A DNA stretch of 64,000 nt from positions 1-64,000 of the forward strand of contig NZ_AUCU01000013.1 in the NCBI RefSeq assembly GCF_000429925.1. The letters are read 5' to 3'. A program made the translations under genes and the position numbers. Positions 1 to 9,299 of the stretch are shown in pieces. The notes below the pieces were generated by a model. It had not been told where the DNA came from. It made no database searches and saw nothing but the letters and a program-made list of their open reading frames with translations. Numbering within the stretch: position 1 is the stretch's first letter; each line of letters opens with the position of its first letter. The DNA comes from Desulfatirhabdium butyrativorans DSM 18734 (GTDB lineage: Bacteria; Desulfobacterota; Desulfobacteria; Desulfobacterales; Desulfatirhabdiaceae).

Positions 1-173
1 CCGTCGGACTCCGTCACGCGAAGCGGAAAATCACTCGTACGCACAGAAGCCGTCTCCTGAGGAAGCCCTTCGATCAGACTGGATTCGGTGACATCGATCT
101 GCAGAAACCGCCGCAGAATCTCATCCCGACAATTGTCGATCAACACCTTGGCAGCAATATCATAGTGGTGCAT
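1..173 (-). CDS. Rpn/PD-(D/E)XK family protein, N-terminal part (cut by window start)
   Basis: This is the first ~57 codons of a protein almost identical to the N-terminus of the gene at 246-1112. The ATG at 171-173 opens with the same MHHYDIAAKVLID stretch. The remainder lies outside the window. Positions 1 to about 217 are a near-perfect direct repeat of 942-1159, so the two genes are a recent tandem duplication. The function is inferred only from the neighbour. Nothing catalytic is visible in the part shown. Confidence 0.7.
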   Translation of the reverse strand, partial: MHHYDIAAKVLIDNCRDEILRRFLQIDVTESSLIEGLPQETASVRTSDFPLRVTESD

Positions 174-245
174 CCCATCACCTATTCGAACATTTCCTTG
201 AAAAAGATCAAGCCCCCTGAGATTTACAGGATAGGAGCCGAGCAA

Positions 246-1112
246 TCAAGCGAGCTTCTTTAGATGGGTGGCAAAGGAGCGCATCGAGGAGGCAGTCATG
301 GCCTGTTTCCATAATGCCTGCAGTATCGGCAACTCCTGAATTGCCATAACCTGTTGAGTCAGACGCTTCGATGGGGCGCCGAAACGTACTGTCAACAAAT
401 CGATGAGGTGTTCGCGCATCGCTTCGACCTTACCCTGGGTGCTCCCAAGCAGAACTCCCTGTTGGATACCCTCCTGTTTGATGATGTCGTATGCGGCAGA
501 TTCGATCATGAGGTCCCTCCTTCTGGAAAGAATGTCCTGAGCCAGCCGATCGGAAATCAGTCCGCTCAGAATGGTCATCGATGTCAACATGTCCGCCCGC
601 TGCACGGACGGCAGATCGGAACGGTAAATGGTTTCTTCCACCTGACGAACGGCATCCGTCCCGCCTTTCATCAGCGGCACAAACGGCAGCAGGCACGTAG
701 GCAAGCTCTTTACGGCCGCTTTTGCATCCATTTCATAGAGCCGGATCAACCGAAACCGGTAATGGACCTCGGCATCCTCGAAGTGATCCACCGCCCGATT
801 GTCCGGCCTCAGCAGCAGCACCGCCGAAACGGCCGGAAGATCCTCCGACATCATATGCCGAATCCGATACTCCAGCAGTCTCAGCGGAAGGCGATTTTCC
901 CATCGGCTCTGGATTTCCAGCACCACCAACAGCTGCCTGCCGTCGGACTCCGTCACGCGAAGCGGAAAATCACTCGTACGCACAGAAGCCGTCTCCTGTG
1001 GAAGCCCTTCGATCAGGCAGGATTCGGTGACATCGATCTGCAGAAACCGCCGCAGAATCTCATCCCGACAATTGTCGATCAATACCTTGGCAGCAATATC
1101 GTAGTGGTGCAT
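246..1112 (-). CDS. PD-(D/E)XK nuclease-like protein of the Rpn/DUF4351 type
   Basis: A 288-residue protein with the layout of the large transposase-associated nuclease family related to RpnA (recombination-promoting nuclease). The core region around residues 60-70 carries an LVVLEIQ strand, giving the E-x-Q (variant E-x-K) of a PD-(D/E)XK fold. The C-terminal third is helical, with a short GIQQG segment followed by an amphipathic tail, as in this family. It starts at the ATG at 1110-1112 and is transcribed toward the window start. An almost identical 5' end lies at 1-173, so it belongs to a tandem pair. It is only distantly related to the two Rpn genes at 25117 and 26217. Nuclease activity is inferred from the fold. 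Whether it acts in recombination or as a defence or selfish element is not known. Confidence 0.65.
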   Translation of the reverse strand: MHHYDIAAKVLIDNCRDEILRRFLQIDVTESCLIEGLPQETASVRTSDFPLRVTESDGRQLLVVLEIQSRWENRLPLRLLEYRIRHMMSEDLPAVSAVLLLRPDNRAVDHFEDAEVHYRFRLIRLYEMDAKAAVKSLPTCLLPFVPLMKGGTDAVRQVEETIYRSDLPSVQRADMLTSMTILSGLISDRLAQDILSRRRDLMIESAAYDIIKQEGIQQGVLLGSTQGKVEAMREHLIDLLTVRFGAPSKRLTQQVMAIQELPILQALWKQAMTASSMRSFATHLKKLA

Positions 1113-1274
1113 CCCATCACCTATCCGAACATTTCCTTGAAAAAGATCAAGCCCCCTGATAATGATATGATAGAAAGTGATTTCCGTTAAGCCCCTCTAC
1201 CTGCAGGATATAGGCCCAGGACGAAGGCTATAAAAGCCCAGATGGTGGTCGCTTAAAGTATAGAAAGACATCCC

Positions 1275-2000
1275 ATGCTCCAAGAGCTTAAAGCATGCAT
1301 CGAAAAAGCGCAACATCTGACCGTGTTGACGGGAGCGGGCGTTTCTGCGGAGAGCGGCATCCCCACGTTTCGGGGCGGGGACGGATTGTGGAACCGTTAC
1401 CGGCCGGAGGAGCTGGCCACTCCGGAAGCCTTTTCAAGGGATCCGGAAACGGTCTGGCGATGGTATGCCTGGCGGATGGAACGGGTGTTTTCGGCCCAGC
1501 CCAACCCGGCCCACCTCGGGTTTGCGAAGCTTCAGGAAATGGGACGGTTGGCCTGCCTCATCACCCAGAATGTGGACGATCTGCACGAACGGGCCGGAAG
1601 CCGGGATGTGCTGCACCTGCATGGCACCCTGCGGCAGATGCGCTGTGTAGCCTGCGGCAGCCGCATCCCCGTTCATCGTCCGCCCGAGGTGCCGCCGCTT
1701 CCGGTGTGCGCCTGTGGCGGCCTGCTGCGGCCGGATGTGGTGTGGTTCGGAGAATCCCTTTCGCCGGATGTGCTGCAGCTGGCCTTCGATGAGGCTTCCC
1801 GAAGCGACGTGATGATCGTTGCCGGCACTTCCGCCGTCGTCCACCCCGCGGCAAGCCTTCCGCTCGAAGTGAAACGCCACGGCGGCACCGTCATCGAGAT
1901 CAACCCCGATGCCACACCGCTCTCGTCAATGGCCGATCTTTCCATCCGGATGCCTGCCGGAATGGCGATTACTGAAAATCTGGGCTTAGGCCAGTCGTGA
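1275..2000 (+). CDS. cobB: NAD-dependent protein deacylase (sirtuin, CobB-like)
   Basis: A 241-residue sirtuin. The sequence shows GAGVSAESGIPTFRG (residues ~20-34) for NAD binding, TQNVDDLHERAG (~97-108), the catalytic histidine in LHLHG (His116), and four zinc cysteines (124, 127, 145, 147). Residues 64-67 read YAWR, matching the Tyr-x-x-Arg signature of CobB/SIRT5 class enzymes that remove succinyl or malonyl groups as well as acetyl. In bacteria such enzymes reactivate acetylated acyl-CoA synthetases. An acyl-CoA ligase lies in this window, but far away, so no link is claimed. The gene stands alone between the Rpn pair and the convergent gene at 2090-4345. It starts at the ATG at 1275. 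Confidence 0.93.
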   Translation: MLQELKACIEKAQHLTVLTGAGVSAESGIPTFRGGDGLWNRYRPEELATPEAFSRDPETVWRWYAWRMERVFSAQPNPAHLGFAKLQEMGRLACLITQNVDDLHERAGSRDVLHLHGTLRQMRCVACGSRIPVHRPPEVPPLPVCACGGLLRPDVVWFGESLSPDVLQLAFDEASRSDVMIVAGTSAVVHPAASLPLEVKRHGGTVIEINPDATPLSSMADLSIRMPAGMAITENLGLGQS

Positions 2001-2089
2001 AGGGTATTTTTGATATGGCGGCTGACAGGGGTATCGGTTCTTACCCTTTACCGTCGTTCATTGAATTGACCTTCCGGTTTTAAGCAGAA

Positions 2090-4345
2090 TCATCGACCCA
2101 CAATTGATTGAAAACATTCGTTTTCCCGTATCGGATCAAAATTGAGATCGCTCTTGATTTTATCGTCATTTGGATATCCCATCTCAATAGCCTTTCCGAG
2201 GCTTTTGCAAGCAGCATCTGCATCTTTCATTCGGGCTTGAACTGTTGCAATCCTGTAAATCCACTGAGGTTGACCGGGATTCATCGTTGCAAGTTTCTTA
2301 AAGACGTTAACCGCATCAACAAATCGAGATCGTTCCGCGTAGGCAATTCCCAATTGAACAAGTGCATTCTGCAATTCCGGATTTTTTCGCACAGCGGTTT
2401 CAAGGTTCTGGAGTTCTTTTTTCCTGTGCTGGAGTATCCGGTATATCATTGCAAGCTCATAAAATCCTTTCGCATCCCCCGGATTTTCTTGCAGCCTATC
2501 TTCCAGTTCCAATGCTCTTTGTCGCAACTTTTTCCGTTCCTGTAGCACACCCCGCAATTGAATTAAATATTGGGCATTGCCGGGGTCAATCGCCAGTGCA
2601 TTCCCGAAATGAGCGATCGCATCTTCCAAACGATCCATGTTTTTGTAGCTTATCCCCAAATTACTTTGTATTCGAGGATTGCCGGGCTGCAGACTTTCAG
2701 CATGTCGAAGATAGAACAGTCCTTCATGATTTCTGTCCAATCGGCTAAGAGAAACCCCAAGGCAATTGTATGATGTTGCATCTGCCTTGTTGTAGGCAAC
2801 AGCTCCATGACACAACTGGGAGGCTTTTTCATAATTTCCATTTTCCAGTTCGACAAGTCCTATTTTGCCCTGAAATGGTCCACCCGATATATGCATCCTA
2901 CTCAATTTTCCATAAAATTCCTGTGCTTGTTGATTGTTACCCTCATCTCGATAAACGCCGTACAAATACAGATAAATCATAGGGTCATTCGGCGAATATT
3001 GCATCGCTTGATAATAATTTTCTCTGGCCTTGGTGTATTGCCGGACAGCGTAATAATGGGTTGCCAGTGAAAAATAGGCCAACGCGTTGTCTGTGGTATT
3101 CTGAATTGCCTGTTCGAAAAGAGTCCCGCTGTCCTTCCATCTGGAAACTTGTCTGTAACATATATAGCTAAGGTTCATAACAACCGAACACATCATCGCG
3201 GCAATCAATATTTTGTTGACTGAAAAGCGATGGAAAAGTTTTTCAGCCCCAAACGTCACCAGGATCAAGATACCCGTCATTGGGATGTACATATATCGGT
3301 CTGCGTGCGACTGCATCCCCACCTGAACTATGCCAATAACAGGAACCAATGTGCCCAAAAACCAGAACCACCCCACAAAGCCATATGGACAGCTTTTTCG
3401 ATAATGCCAGACGAGGAAGGATACGCCAGAAACGAGGAGTGCTGAACCAGCGTAAGCTATGAACCTGAATTGGGCTGGATATGGATAAAAGACAGATAGG
3501 TCGACAGGAAGGAAAGTCTGTTTGATATAGATCACATACGAAACTGCCATATTTGCTGCCCTGACAAACCATGGCATTGCCTCAAGGCTCGAAACAGAGC
3601 CCGTCAATTTCTGAATGAAGTAGGTAATGAAACTGAAAACCACGGTTATCAAAAGCAGAGGCAATTTCTCATAAATCGCTTTAATTCGCTGCTTCGTATT
3701 TTTTGAAAACCTTTCGAGAGGCCAATAATCGATTAATAACAAAACAAACGGCAGAGTGACCAGCATCGGCTTGGCCAATAACCCAAGCATGAAGGAAACC
3801 AGCATGAGCCAGTAACTCAACCGGGATGAACTTTTGATGTATGCCGAATAACTTAACATGGTCAGTAGCCAGAAACATGCGCTCAGCACGTCTTTTCTTT
3901 CGGATACCCATGCTACGGATTCGACATGAAGGGGATGAACTGCAAACACTGCCGCAATGAAAGCGGATTTCCACAAGCCTCCAAAAAGGTTAAAGCATAC
4001 AAGAAACATGAGCAGTGTGTTCACTGCATGAATCTGGACGTTGGTCAAGTGATGCGCGCCCGCATTCATCCCATACAAGGCGACATCCAGCATATGGGTC
4101 AGCATTGTAAGCGGGTGCCAATTCGATGCGACATCACTTAACAGAACCCAATTCAGGGATTCTTTTGTGAATCCCTGAAGAACGTAACTGTTGCTGGTGA
4201 CGTAAGCATGGTCGTCAAAATTGATGAACTGAAAATGCCGAACCTGATAATAAATTGAGAGGACAAGAAACATTAATGAAATGCAAATCCAGTAGGATGT
4301 CTGTGCTCCACCATATCGGTTAATGTGTTCTTTAGAATGATTCAC
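2090..4345 (-). CDS. TMTC-like polytopic membrane protein with C-terminal TPR repeats
   Basis: 751 residues. The N-terminal ~400 residues contain about ten hydrophobic segments and loops typical of the PMT/TMTC-like glycosyltransferase superfamily. These include an acidic NFDDHAY motif in the first extracytoplasmic loop (~residues 38-44), WHPLTMLTH, and HPLHVESVAWVSERKDVL. The remaining ~350 residues are tandem tetratricopeptide repeats with typical spacing (for example AYFSLATHYYAVRQYTKARENY and later units). Such proteins are thought to use polyprenyl-phosphate sugars and to bind proteins through the TPR part, but bacterial members are mostly uncharacterised. It lies downstream of the pilin genes on the same strand, so pilin glycosylation is a tempting but unproven role. 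The G+C content looks lower than in neighbouring genes. Confidence 0.8.
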   Translation of the reverse strand: MNHSKEHINRYGGAQTSYWICISLMFLVLSIYYQVRHFQFINFDDHAYVTSNSYVLQGFTKESLNWVLLSDVASNWHPLTMLTHMLDVALYGMNAGAHHLTNVQIHAVNTLLMFLVCFNLFGGLWKSAFIAAVFAVHPLHVESVAWVSERKDVLSACFWLLTMLSYSAYIKSSSRLSYWLMLVSFMLGLLAKPMLVTLPFVLLLIDYWPLERFSKNTKQRIKAIYEKLPLLLITVVFSFITYFIQKLTGSVSSLEAMPWFVRAANMAVSYVIYIKQTFLPVDLSVFYPYPAQFRFIAYAGSALLVSGVSFLVWHYRKSCPYGFVGWFWFLGTLVPVIGIVQVGMQSHADRYMYIPMTGILILVTFGAEKLFHRFSVNKILIAAMMCSVVMNLSYICYRQVSRWKDSGTLFEQAIQNTTDNALAYFSLATHYYAVRQYTKARENYYQAMQYSPNDPMIYLYLYGVYRDEGNNQQAQEFYGKLSRMHISGGPFQGKIGLVELENGNYEKASQLCHGAVAYNKADATSYNCLGVSLSRLDRNHEGLFYLRHAESLQPGNPRIQSNLGISYKNMDRLEDAIAHFGNALAIDPGNAQYLIQLRGVLQERKKLRQRALELEDRLQENPGDAKGFYELAMIYRILQHRKKELQNLETAVRKNPELQNALVQLGIAYAERSRFVDAVNVFKKLATMNPGQPQWIYRIATVQARMKDADAACKSLGKAIEMGYPNDDKIKSDLNFDPIRENECFQSIVGR

Positions 4346-4802
4346 TATGGGTTGCTCTTATATTTCGCGTATAAATTCTCAGGTACTTCTGATAATTACC
4401 TATAAGCATACAATTGCCGATAGAGCAACATTTGGCGGTGATTATCGTTTTGGCCACTTGCTGGGAAAACCCGCGGAGAAAGGCTGTAGGAGCGGCTTCC
4501 AGTCGCGACTTGGGCAGGCTTTGGAAAGCTGCCTTTCGGCAGGAAGCCGCTCCTGCAAAACAGGATGGCTGAAACGATGATCAAGGCCCAACCGTTGCTC
4601 TGTTGATTGAAGGCAACCGCGGAAATATCAAGATGGAAAAACATCATTGGATACATGTTATGAGCTCGTGAATTGCTGGATAGGCGAAGCAGGCGATGGG
4701 TCAGGGCAGGGAAAAAGGTCGTTGGAAAATCCAACGGGATTATGGATGGATTACGATACAAACAGTCGAATCATCGTCACCAATGCTTTTGCATATTCTT
4801 TG
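4346..4802. other. Intergenic region with one REP-like hairpin and no supported gene
   Basis: This 457-bp gap between two minus-strand genes holds the palindromic repeat listed at 4489-4553. A 121-codon frame on the minus strand runs through the palindrome, has no recognisable domain and has unlikely composition, so it is not called. Nothing else is seen. Confidence 0.5.
4489..4553. repeat. REP-like palindromic element
   Basis: Perfect 12-bp inverted arms (GGAGCGGCTTCC at 4489-4500 and its complement at 4542-4553) enclose ~41 bp that contain a further small palindrome (AGTCGCGACT). This GTAGGAGCGGCTTCC type of repeat is familiar as a dispersed REP-like element in several proteobacteria. It may form a stable hairpin in the transcript upstream of the TMTC-like gene. 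Confidence 0.7.
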
Positions 4803-5204
4803 TTATCTTCCGCAACCTTTGTTGATATTGGAAAAAACCTTATCCTGGTTTACACTCCATGCATCTCCTTTGGGTCCATTCGAAGCGGTTGCAGTAAATG
4901 TTTGATCGTTGCCGCCGGCATCATACTGATACCACCCCGAATTGGTTGCTTTGAAAGTAAAGCCGATATCGCTCAAGGCAGTGGCATATTCATCGTGCTC
5001 GACATAATACGCCGTTTGACCATCATAAATTACGGAGAGATTTTTTTGGGCTTCGGCCTGTTTTGTTTTGCAATCATAACCGGAAAATATGGAAACTGCC
5101 ATGGCGCTGAGCAGGCCGATTAAGGCAACAACAAGCATGAGTTCAATGAGAGTGAACCCATGATGTTCATTTAAATAAATTTTGTTATGCCTTAACTTCA
5201 TCAA
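4803..5204 (-). CDS. Type IV pilin-like protein (prepilin with N-methylation site)
   Basis: 133 residues. Positions ~15-40 hold the class III prepilin signal: a basic leader ending in HHG, then FTLIELMLVVALIGLLSAMA. Cleavage is predicted after the Gly by PilD, with the +5 Glu present. The short C-terminal domain (ends in NKGCGR) has two cysteines that could form the D-loop disulfide. It lies 75 bp downstream of the better-conserved pilin at 5280-5687 on the same strand and is shaped like it (both have DIGF and DAWS/DVWTINQ-like segments), so it is a diverged duplicate or minor pilin co-transcribed with it. Confidence 0.85.
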   Translation of the reverse strand: MMKLRHNKIYLNEHHGFTLIELMLVVALIGLLSAMAVSIFSGYDCKTKQAEAQKNLSVIYDGQTAYYVEHDEYATALSDIGFTFKATNSGWYQYDAGGNDQTFTATASNGPKGDAWSVNQDKVFSNINKGCGR

Positions 5205-5279
5205 TGGATTTCAAATTTTCTCTGGTACAAGTCAACTGCAGCAATATGGATTGAAGCAGTTGACTTGCAATCGAAATTG

Positions 5280-5687
5280 CTATTGGCATTTGTTCGTCGT
5301 GTTGGTCAATGCACCTTCTTGATTGATCGTCCAAACATCACCCACGAGTTTTCCCCCGGCGGTGGCGCCAGCGGTCGCAGTAAACGCAGCAGTCGTACCC
5401 GTGCCACTAGCGGCTAAACCATAGCTGTAGCTTTGTTTATCCGTACCTTTTACCGAAAATCCAATATCACCCAATGTTGCACCGTAAGAATCTTTTTCAG
5501 CATAATAGGCTTCTTCAGCAGTCCTAATGTTTCCCAGATTGGATTTGGCCTCGCTTTGTTTTGCCTTGCACTGATAGTTCATGAAATTGGGGATGGCGAT
5601 GGCCGCCAGGATGCCGATGATGGCAACGACGATCATCAGCTCGATGAGGGTAAAACCTGTTTCCTTCCTGCGAATCCTGCTCAACAT
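5280..5687 (-). CDS. pilA: Type IV major pilin (PilA-like)
   Basis: 135 residues from the ATG at 5685-5687. This start is chosen over an upstream in-frame ATG because a strong AAAGGAGG ribosome-binding site lies just ahead of it, and because it gives the usual short basic leader ([11 protein letters not shown]) before [22 protein letters not shown]. Cleavage is expected at G/F and Glu5 is present. The C-terminal globular part is small, with two cysteines (one in YQCKAKQ, one at the C-terminal end, NKCQ). The length and helix are typical of the main pilin of deltaproteobacteria. A -24/-12 promoter candidate lies ~75 bp upstream. Confidence 0.92.
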   Translation of the reverse strand: MLSRIRRKETGFTLIELMIVVAIIGILAAIAIPNFMNYQCKAKQSEAKSNLGNIRTAEEAYYAEKDSYGATLGDIGFSVKGTDKQSYSYGLAASGTGTTAAFTATAGATAGGKLVGDVWTINQEGALTNTTNKCQ

Positions 5688-5759
5688 AAAAACCTCCTTT
5701 GAAAAATGTGAATGATGATGATGATGCATCAGGCCCACATAGCCTTGGCTTGCGTCTTT

Positions 5760-5775
5760 TGCAAATCATTTGCCA
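5760..5775 (-). promoter_or_regulatory. Candidate sigma-54 (-24/-12) promoter of the pilin gene
   Basis: Read on the minus strand the site is TGGCAAATGATTTGCA. It keeps the GG and GC dinucleotides of the TGGCAC-N5-TTGCW consensus at exact spacing. The predicted start lies roughly 60 bp upstream of the pilin ATG. Pilin genes in this phylum are commonly RpoN-dependent. No activator site was identified. Confidence 0.55.
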
Positions 5776-5989
5776 TAGAAGGCAAATTGGAGCCGGACAT
5801 CGTCGATCTGGAAATATCAATCTCATTCTATTTCTTTTTCCAAAAGGTTATGCGAGTTGATTCCAAAATTAAAGATGGCGGTTCCCCCCCAACAAACCAC
5901 CTCGAGTCGAAAAGTAGTAGCATAATTTGGCCACTTTTTGGAATATTTGCCAAAATGCGCCTTATCCAGATGGAAAATCGTGGCACAGA

Positions 5990-8566
5990 TTATCGACTTG
6001 CGGATCCACATCTCAGCCTTCTGCAACATTCCGCATATCCCGTCAGTGAAATCAAATATCCAAATAGCGTCAAACCGAGAGCGAAATTTTGGGGTTTTGA
6101 AGTGAACTGCCAAATCAGATGATGACGCCCTTTCGGCAATCGAATAGCCATGATGCTGCCATTGGCACATTCGATTTTGAGCGGTTGTCCATCACAAAAA
6201 GCTTCCCAGGAAGGGTTCCAGATGTTGGATAGAACCATCCAACCGTCAGCAACCGATTCCGTCTCCATAGCGATTCGATCGGCCGTATACTGGGTGATCC
6301 GCACGAAATCCCCAGGGCCATCCGGAGGATTCGACTTGTCCGGAGCAAAATTCGATAAGGGCATTTCAAAAACGACTTCTGCGGAAGGGTCAAATTCCTC
6401 CCTTGCCATATAGGCCAACACATCCTGAGTTTCTTGCCTGGCTATCGCTTTGTGAACGATATAGGCTCGTTGAAGAAAGGATTTGTTTTCGAAGATGGAA
6501 ACCTCGTTTCGATAGACCGGTTTGAGGAATTTCAGATCGGGTTCCATGCCCTTTGAAGAAAGGATGAAGCGAACATTCATCATGTTGTAGAATCGCCATT
6601 GGCGATGCCTGCGAAACTGTACCCATCGATCGAAACGATTGGTTCCCGTTGCATCACCGGTCTCGATAAAAGACAAGAGACGATTCGCACGCATCGTATA
6701 GGCATTGGCATAACCGCCCAGCTCTTCAATACCAAAAGGCCCCAAAATGTTGTTGGTAAACCCCTGGCTGCAATCCAGCACGACACGAAAAACCCCTTCC
6801 TGCCTTTTCAAGAATTCAATGGCCGGGGTAGGCGTGTAAATGGTATTCGCAGGAACAGTCGTGTTGTAGTACCTGCCGAACGAAAGCAAATCAAAACAAA
6901 GAAGGCCGAAAATGACCATCAAAGAAAAGGATTTCAGCAATGTACGGTGGGTCAGTAGATAGAGAGAAAAGGCCAAAAAGGCGAGCAACACGAACAGAAA
7001 CGGCTGAAGCAGAACGATCTGATCCGGCGATCGGAATCGGGCCAACCAATAGAGAATCGCTTTTCCGGAAGCGGACTGAACATGTTCCTGATTGAAAAAA
7101 GCGATCATCTCGGGTGTGTGGCTGAATCGCCAGATCACGAAGGCCAGAACAAGGATCGCAGATGACATGGCGATAAACATCTTTTTCCGGGATAGGTCGA
7201 GCGCATCCAGGCGCGCCATGCCGATTCCGGAACAAATGCTCATCGCAAGCGTAAAAAGAAAAATGATTCGGAGGGGGTTTAGCTTTCCCAAACCGGGAAC
7301 AAAACGATATAGCGGATAGTACGTATAGCCGCCTACCATCATGGATCCGAATAAAAAAGCCATTGCAAGCCAGAAAACGGAATAGCGGTCCTTTTTTCCA
7401 AGGATTGCGGCAAGGAAGGCAAACAACGTAGCAATGCCCAGGTAAATGCACAACTCGTTGTAATTCATATATTCATGTTCTGGTCGCGATGGAATCCAAT
7501 TGAAACCGCGAACAGGGCTTCCAAAGTAATCCGGGAAGATCAGCGTCACGAGATATCGCAAATACACCCTGCCGAAGACATTGAACACTTCGATAAAAGA
7601 AAGATTGCGGTTTCCGCGGAACGAATCCTGAATGAGCTCGTACATGGGATAGATTTCCGCAATTCCAATCAGAATGGCAAGGCCAAACATCAGGCAAAAG
7701 CAGGAAATCAGGTGAAGGTATTCCTGTCGATCGGATTGTTGCCGTATGAGACGAATCCATAAAAAGCAGCCGTAGAAAAAGGCAATCACGAAGAAATACA
7801 TCAAATACTGTATATGCATAGCCAGGATATAGGTTCCCAGGCTCAGGGCTCCAAGGAACGCGTACCGATAGCGCTTGGGACCCGCAAAATGCTCCAGTAT
7901 GAACAGCATGAGCGGACAGAAGGTAAATGCGATCAAAAGGCCCAAAAACTCGAACCAGACCATCGCACACCCACTGAACATCCATACGATGGCTCCAAAA
8001 AGCGCCCCCTTCAGTGGAAGGTCGATGCAGCTTAGATAGGCGTACATGAAACATCCGCTCAACCAAAGGTGCACAAATAAAAGCAGCATCAAGGCGGTTT
8101 CGGTGTCGAAAAACCGATGCGCAAGCACGTTGGGAAGATAATAACGTGCAAAACCGGCAAACGGTGAATTGATGGCAGGAAGCCCGCCCAGAATGGCTGG
8201 ATTCCAGTGGTTCATGCGGCCAGACTTGATCTGTTCATTGTAGAGGGAGGGGTAACCCAGGGTGACGGGGTCCGAGATGAGCGGATTGTGCGGACGAAAA
8301 TCGTTGGGTACGGAATCGGACCAGGGAAGTGATGTATACAGAAAGTCTGCGGCGATGAAAATTTTCCCCTGCAATAGCCAGGGCGATAAGAATAGGGACG
8401 TCAACGCAAAAAAGAAAAGGGCAACGAAGAGATGTTGTCTGTCACGAAAAAATGGGAGTGGAGGTATACCTGATGGCTCGAACGGAGTAGTGACCTTTGG
8501 GCTGGAGGGCTTGGAAGCCAATGAATCCATGCTTTCGTTTTCCAACGGCATTTCTGTGCGGGTCAT
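5990..8566 (-). CDS. YfhO-family polytopic membrane protein
   Basis: 858 residues with about a dozen predicted transmembrane helices followed by a soluble C-terminal domain of ~250 residues. The early loop with a D-x-x-x-x-x-x-P-W pattern (AADFLYTSLPW), SGRMNHWNPAILGG, and the phrase GAIVWMFSGCAM are characteristic of the bacterial YfhO family. Its members act as GT-C-like enzymes or partners that glycosylate surface polymers from lipid-linked sugars. It overlaps gtrA by 4 bp (ATGA), and the gtrB-like stump lies just before gtrA. This is the classic order of a lipid-linked glucosylation module: GtrB makes the lipid-linked sugar, GtrA flips it, and a polytopic protein transfers it. With gtrB broken here, the module may depend on the glycosyltransferase at 9938. 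Confidence 0.82.
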   Translation of the reverse strand: MTRTEMPLENESMDSLASKPSSPKVTTPFEPSGIPPLPFFRDRQHLFVALFFFALTSLFLSPWLLQGKIFIAADFLYTSLPWSDSVPNDFRPHNPLISDPVTLGYPSLYNEQIKSGRMNHWNPAILGGLPAINSPFAGFARYYLPNVLAHRFFDTETALMLLLFVHLWLSGCFMYAYLSCIDLPLKGALFGAIVWMFSGCAMVWFEFLGLLIAFTFCPLMLFILEHFAGPKRYRYAFLGALSLGTYILAMHIQYLMYFFVIAFFYGCFLWIRLIRQQSDRQEYLHLISCFCLMFGLAILIGIAEIYPMYELIQDSFRGNRNLSFIEVFNVFGRVYLRYLVTLIFPDYFGSPVRGFNWIPSRPEHEYMNYNELCIYLGIATLFAFLAAILGKKDRYSVFWLAMAFLFGSMMVGGYTYYPLYRFVPGLGKLNPLRIIFLFTLAMSICSGIGMARLDALDLSRKKMFIAMSSAILVLAFVIWRFSHTPEMIAFFNQEHVQSASGKAILYWLARFRSPDQIVLLQPFLFVLLAFLAFSLYLLTHRTLLKSFSLMVIFGLLCFDLLSFGRYYNTTVPANTIYTPTPAIEFLKRQEGVFRVVLDCSQGFTNNILGPFGIEELGGYANAYTMRANRLLSFIETGDATGTNRFDRWVQFRRHRQWRFYNMMNVRFILSSKGMEPDLKFLKPVYRNEVSIFENKSFLQRAYIVHKAIARQETQDVLAYMAREEFDPSAEVVFEMPLSNFAPDKSNPPDGPGDFVRITQYTADRIAMETESVADGWMVLSNIWNPSWEAFCDGQPLKIECANGSIMAIRLPKGRHHLIWQFTSKPQNFALGLTLFGYLISLTGYAECCRRLRCGSASR

Positions 8567-8997
8567 CGATTCCCTCGATTTTTAAAAGAGAATCTCGAAT
8601 GCCCGACATAACTGATGAAGGTACAGCAGCCAATGACCAGCGCTCCAGCAACCCTGGGTGAAACATGGACGACTTCCACAAAGAAAGGCAGTAGGATCAG
8701 GTTGATAGCGAATGTGATCAGATATGTCGATGAAAACCGAGCGAACTCGAAGATCATGCCGATACCGCCCGTGGTGGACTTGAAGGTAATGGTCTTATGG
8801 AAGATATACGCATTAATGATAGCCAGGACATTTGATACAACGGCCGCAGTCATATAGGCGACATAGCGCTTTGAAAACAGCAGGGCAAAAAGCGAATCCA
8901 TTCCAATGAAAACCAGATAACCGAATATGGTATTCCATATCCCAACCAGAAGAAAACGGACCTGCTGCCGTCTCAGCATGTTTGAGGCCATGTTCAT
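8563..8997 (-). CDS. GtrA-family membrane protein (putative lipid-linked sugar flippase)
   Basis: 144 residues with four hydrophobic helices. It begins with QVRFLLVGIWNTIFGYLVF and contains NAYIFHKTITF and a final SYVGHSRFSF segment, all typical of GtrA. The ATG at 8995-8997 lies 4 bp after the stop codon of the glycosyltransferase remnant, and the stop overlaps the YfhO-like start, so it is the middle gene of a gtrB-gtrA-yfhO-like operon. An alternative start lies 6 bp further in. It is proposed to move undecaprenyl-phosphate-linked sugar across the inner membrane. Confidence 0.88.
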   Translation of the reverse strand: MNMASNMLRRQQVRFLLVGIWNTIFGYLVFIGMDSLFALLFSKRYVAYMTAAVVSNVLAIINAYIFHKTITFKSTTGGIGMIFEFARFSSTYLITFAINLILLPFFVEVVHVSPRVAGALVIGCCTFISYVGHSRFSFKNRGNR

Positions 8998-9001
8998 ATA
9001 C

Positions 9002-9231
9002 CTAATCGAAATTGATCCGTTCCTTTTCCACGACAAGTGGTCGTTTCAATACCTGTGTATGGATCGCTCCGATGTATTCGCCGATGATCCCGATAAAGAA
9101 AAGCTGAATCGCACCGAAAAAAATAACCCGATCGCCAGTGGGGCAATGCCAACAGTGAAGCTTTTCCAGTAAATGAGCTTGATTGATACTATAACAAAGC
9201 TACATCCCACATTCCACAACCTTTTAAGCCG
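9002..9231 (-). pseudogene. Remnant of a gtrB-like family 2 glycosyltransferase (C-terminal end only)
   Basis: Read on the minus strand, this stretch encodes the last ~75 residues of a DPM1/GtrB-type glycosyltransferase: two membrane helices (FVIVSIKLIYW..., PLAIGLFFFG), then GIIGEYIGAIHTQVLKRPLVVEKERINF and a stop at 9002-9004. The frame is broken once, at a run of seven A residues (9117-9123, plus strand) where eight would keep the frame. The catalytic N-terminal domain is absent and the fragment ends abruptly near 9231. The C-terminus resembles that of the intact plus-strand enzyme at 9938-10888 but is not identical. The pairing with gtrA fixes its identity. Confidence 0.8.
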
Positions 9232-9299
9232 TTATCCGGTAGAATTTTCGTGTGAGGGAGGCAGTTGGCAGGATATCAAGATATTCTCTGTAAAGCCAA

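Noticed and set aside
4396-4761. 121-codon minus-strand frame between the TMTC-like gene and the pilins
   Set aside because: It passes through a REP-like palindrome, has no domain and no plausible ribosome site.
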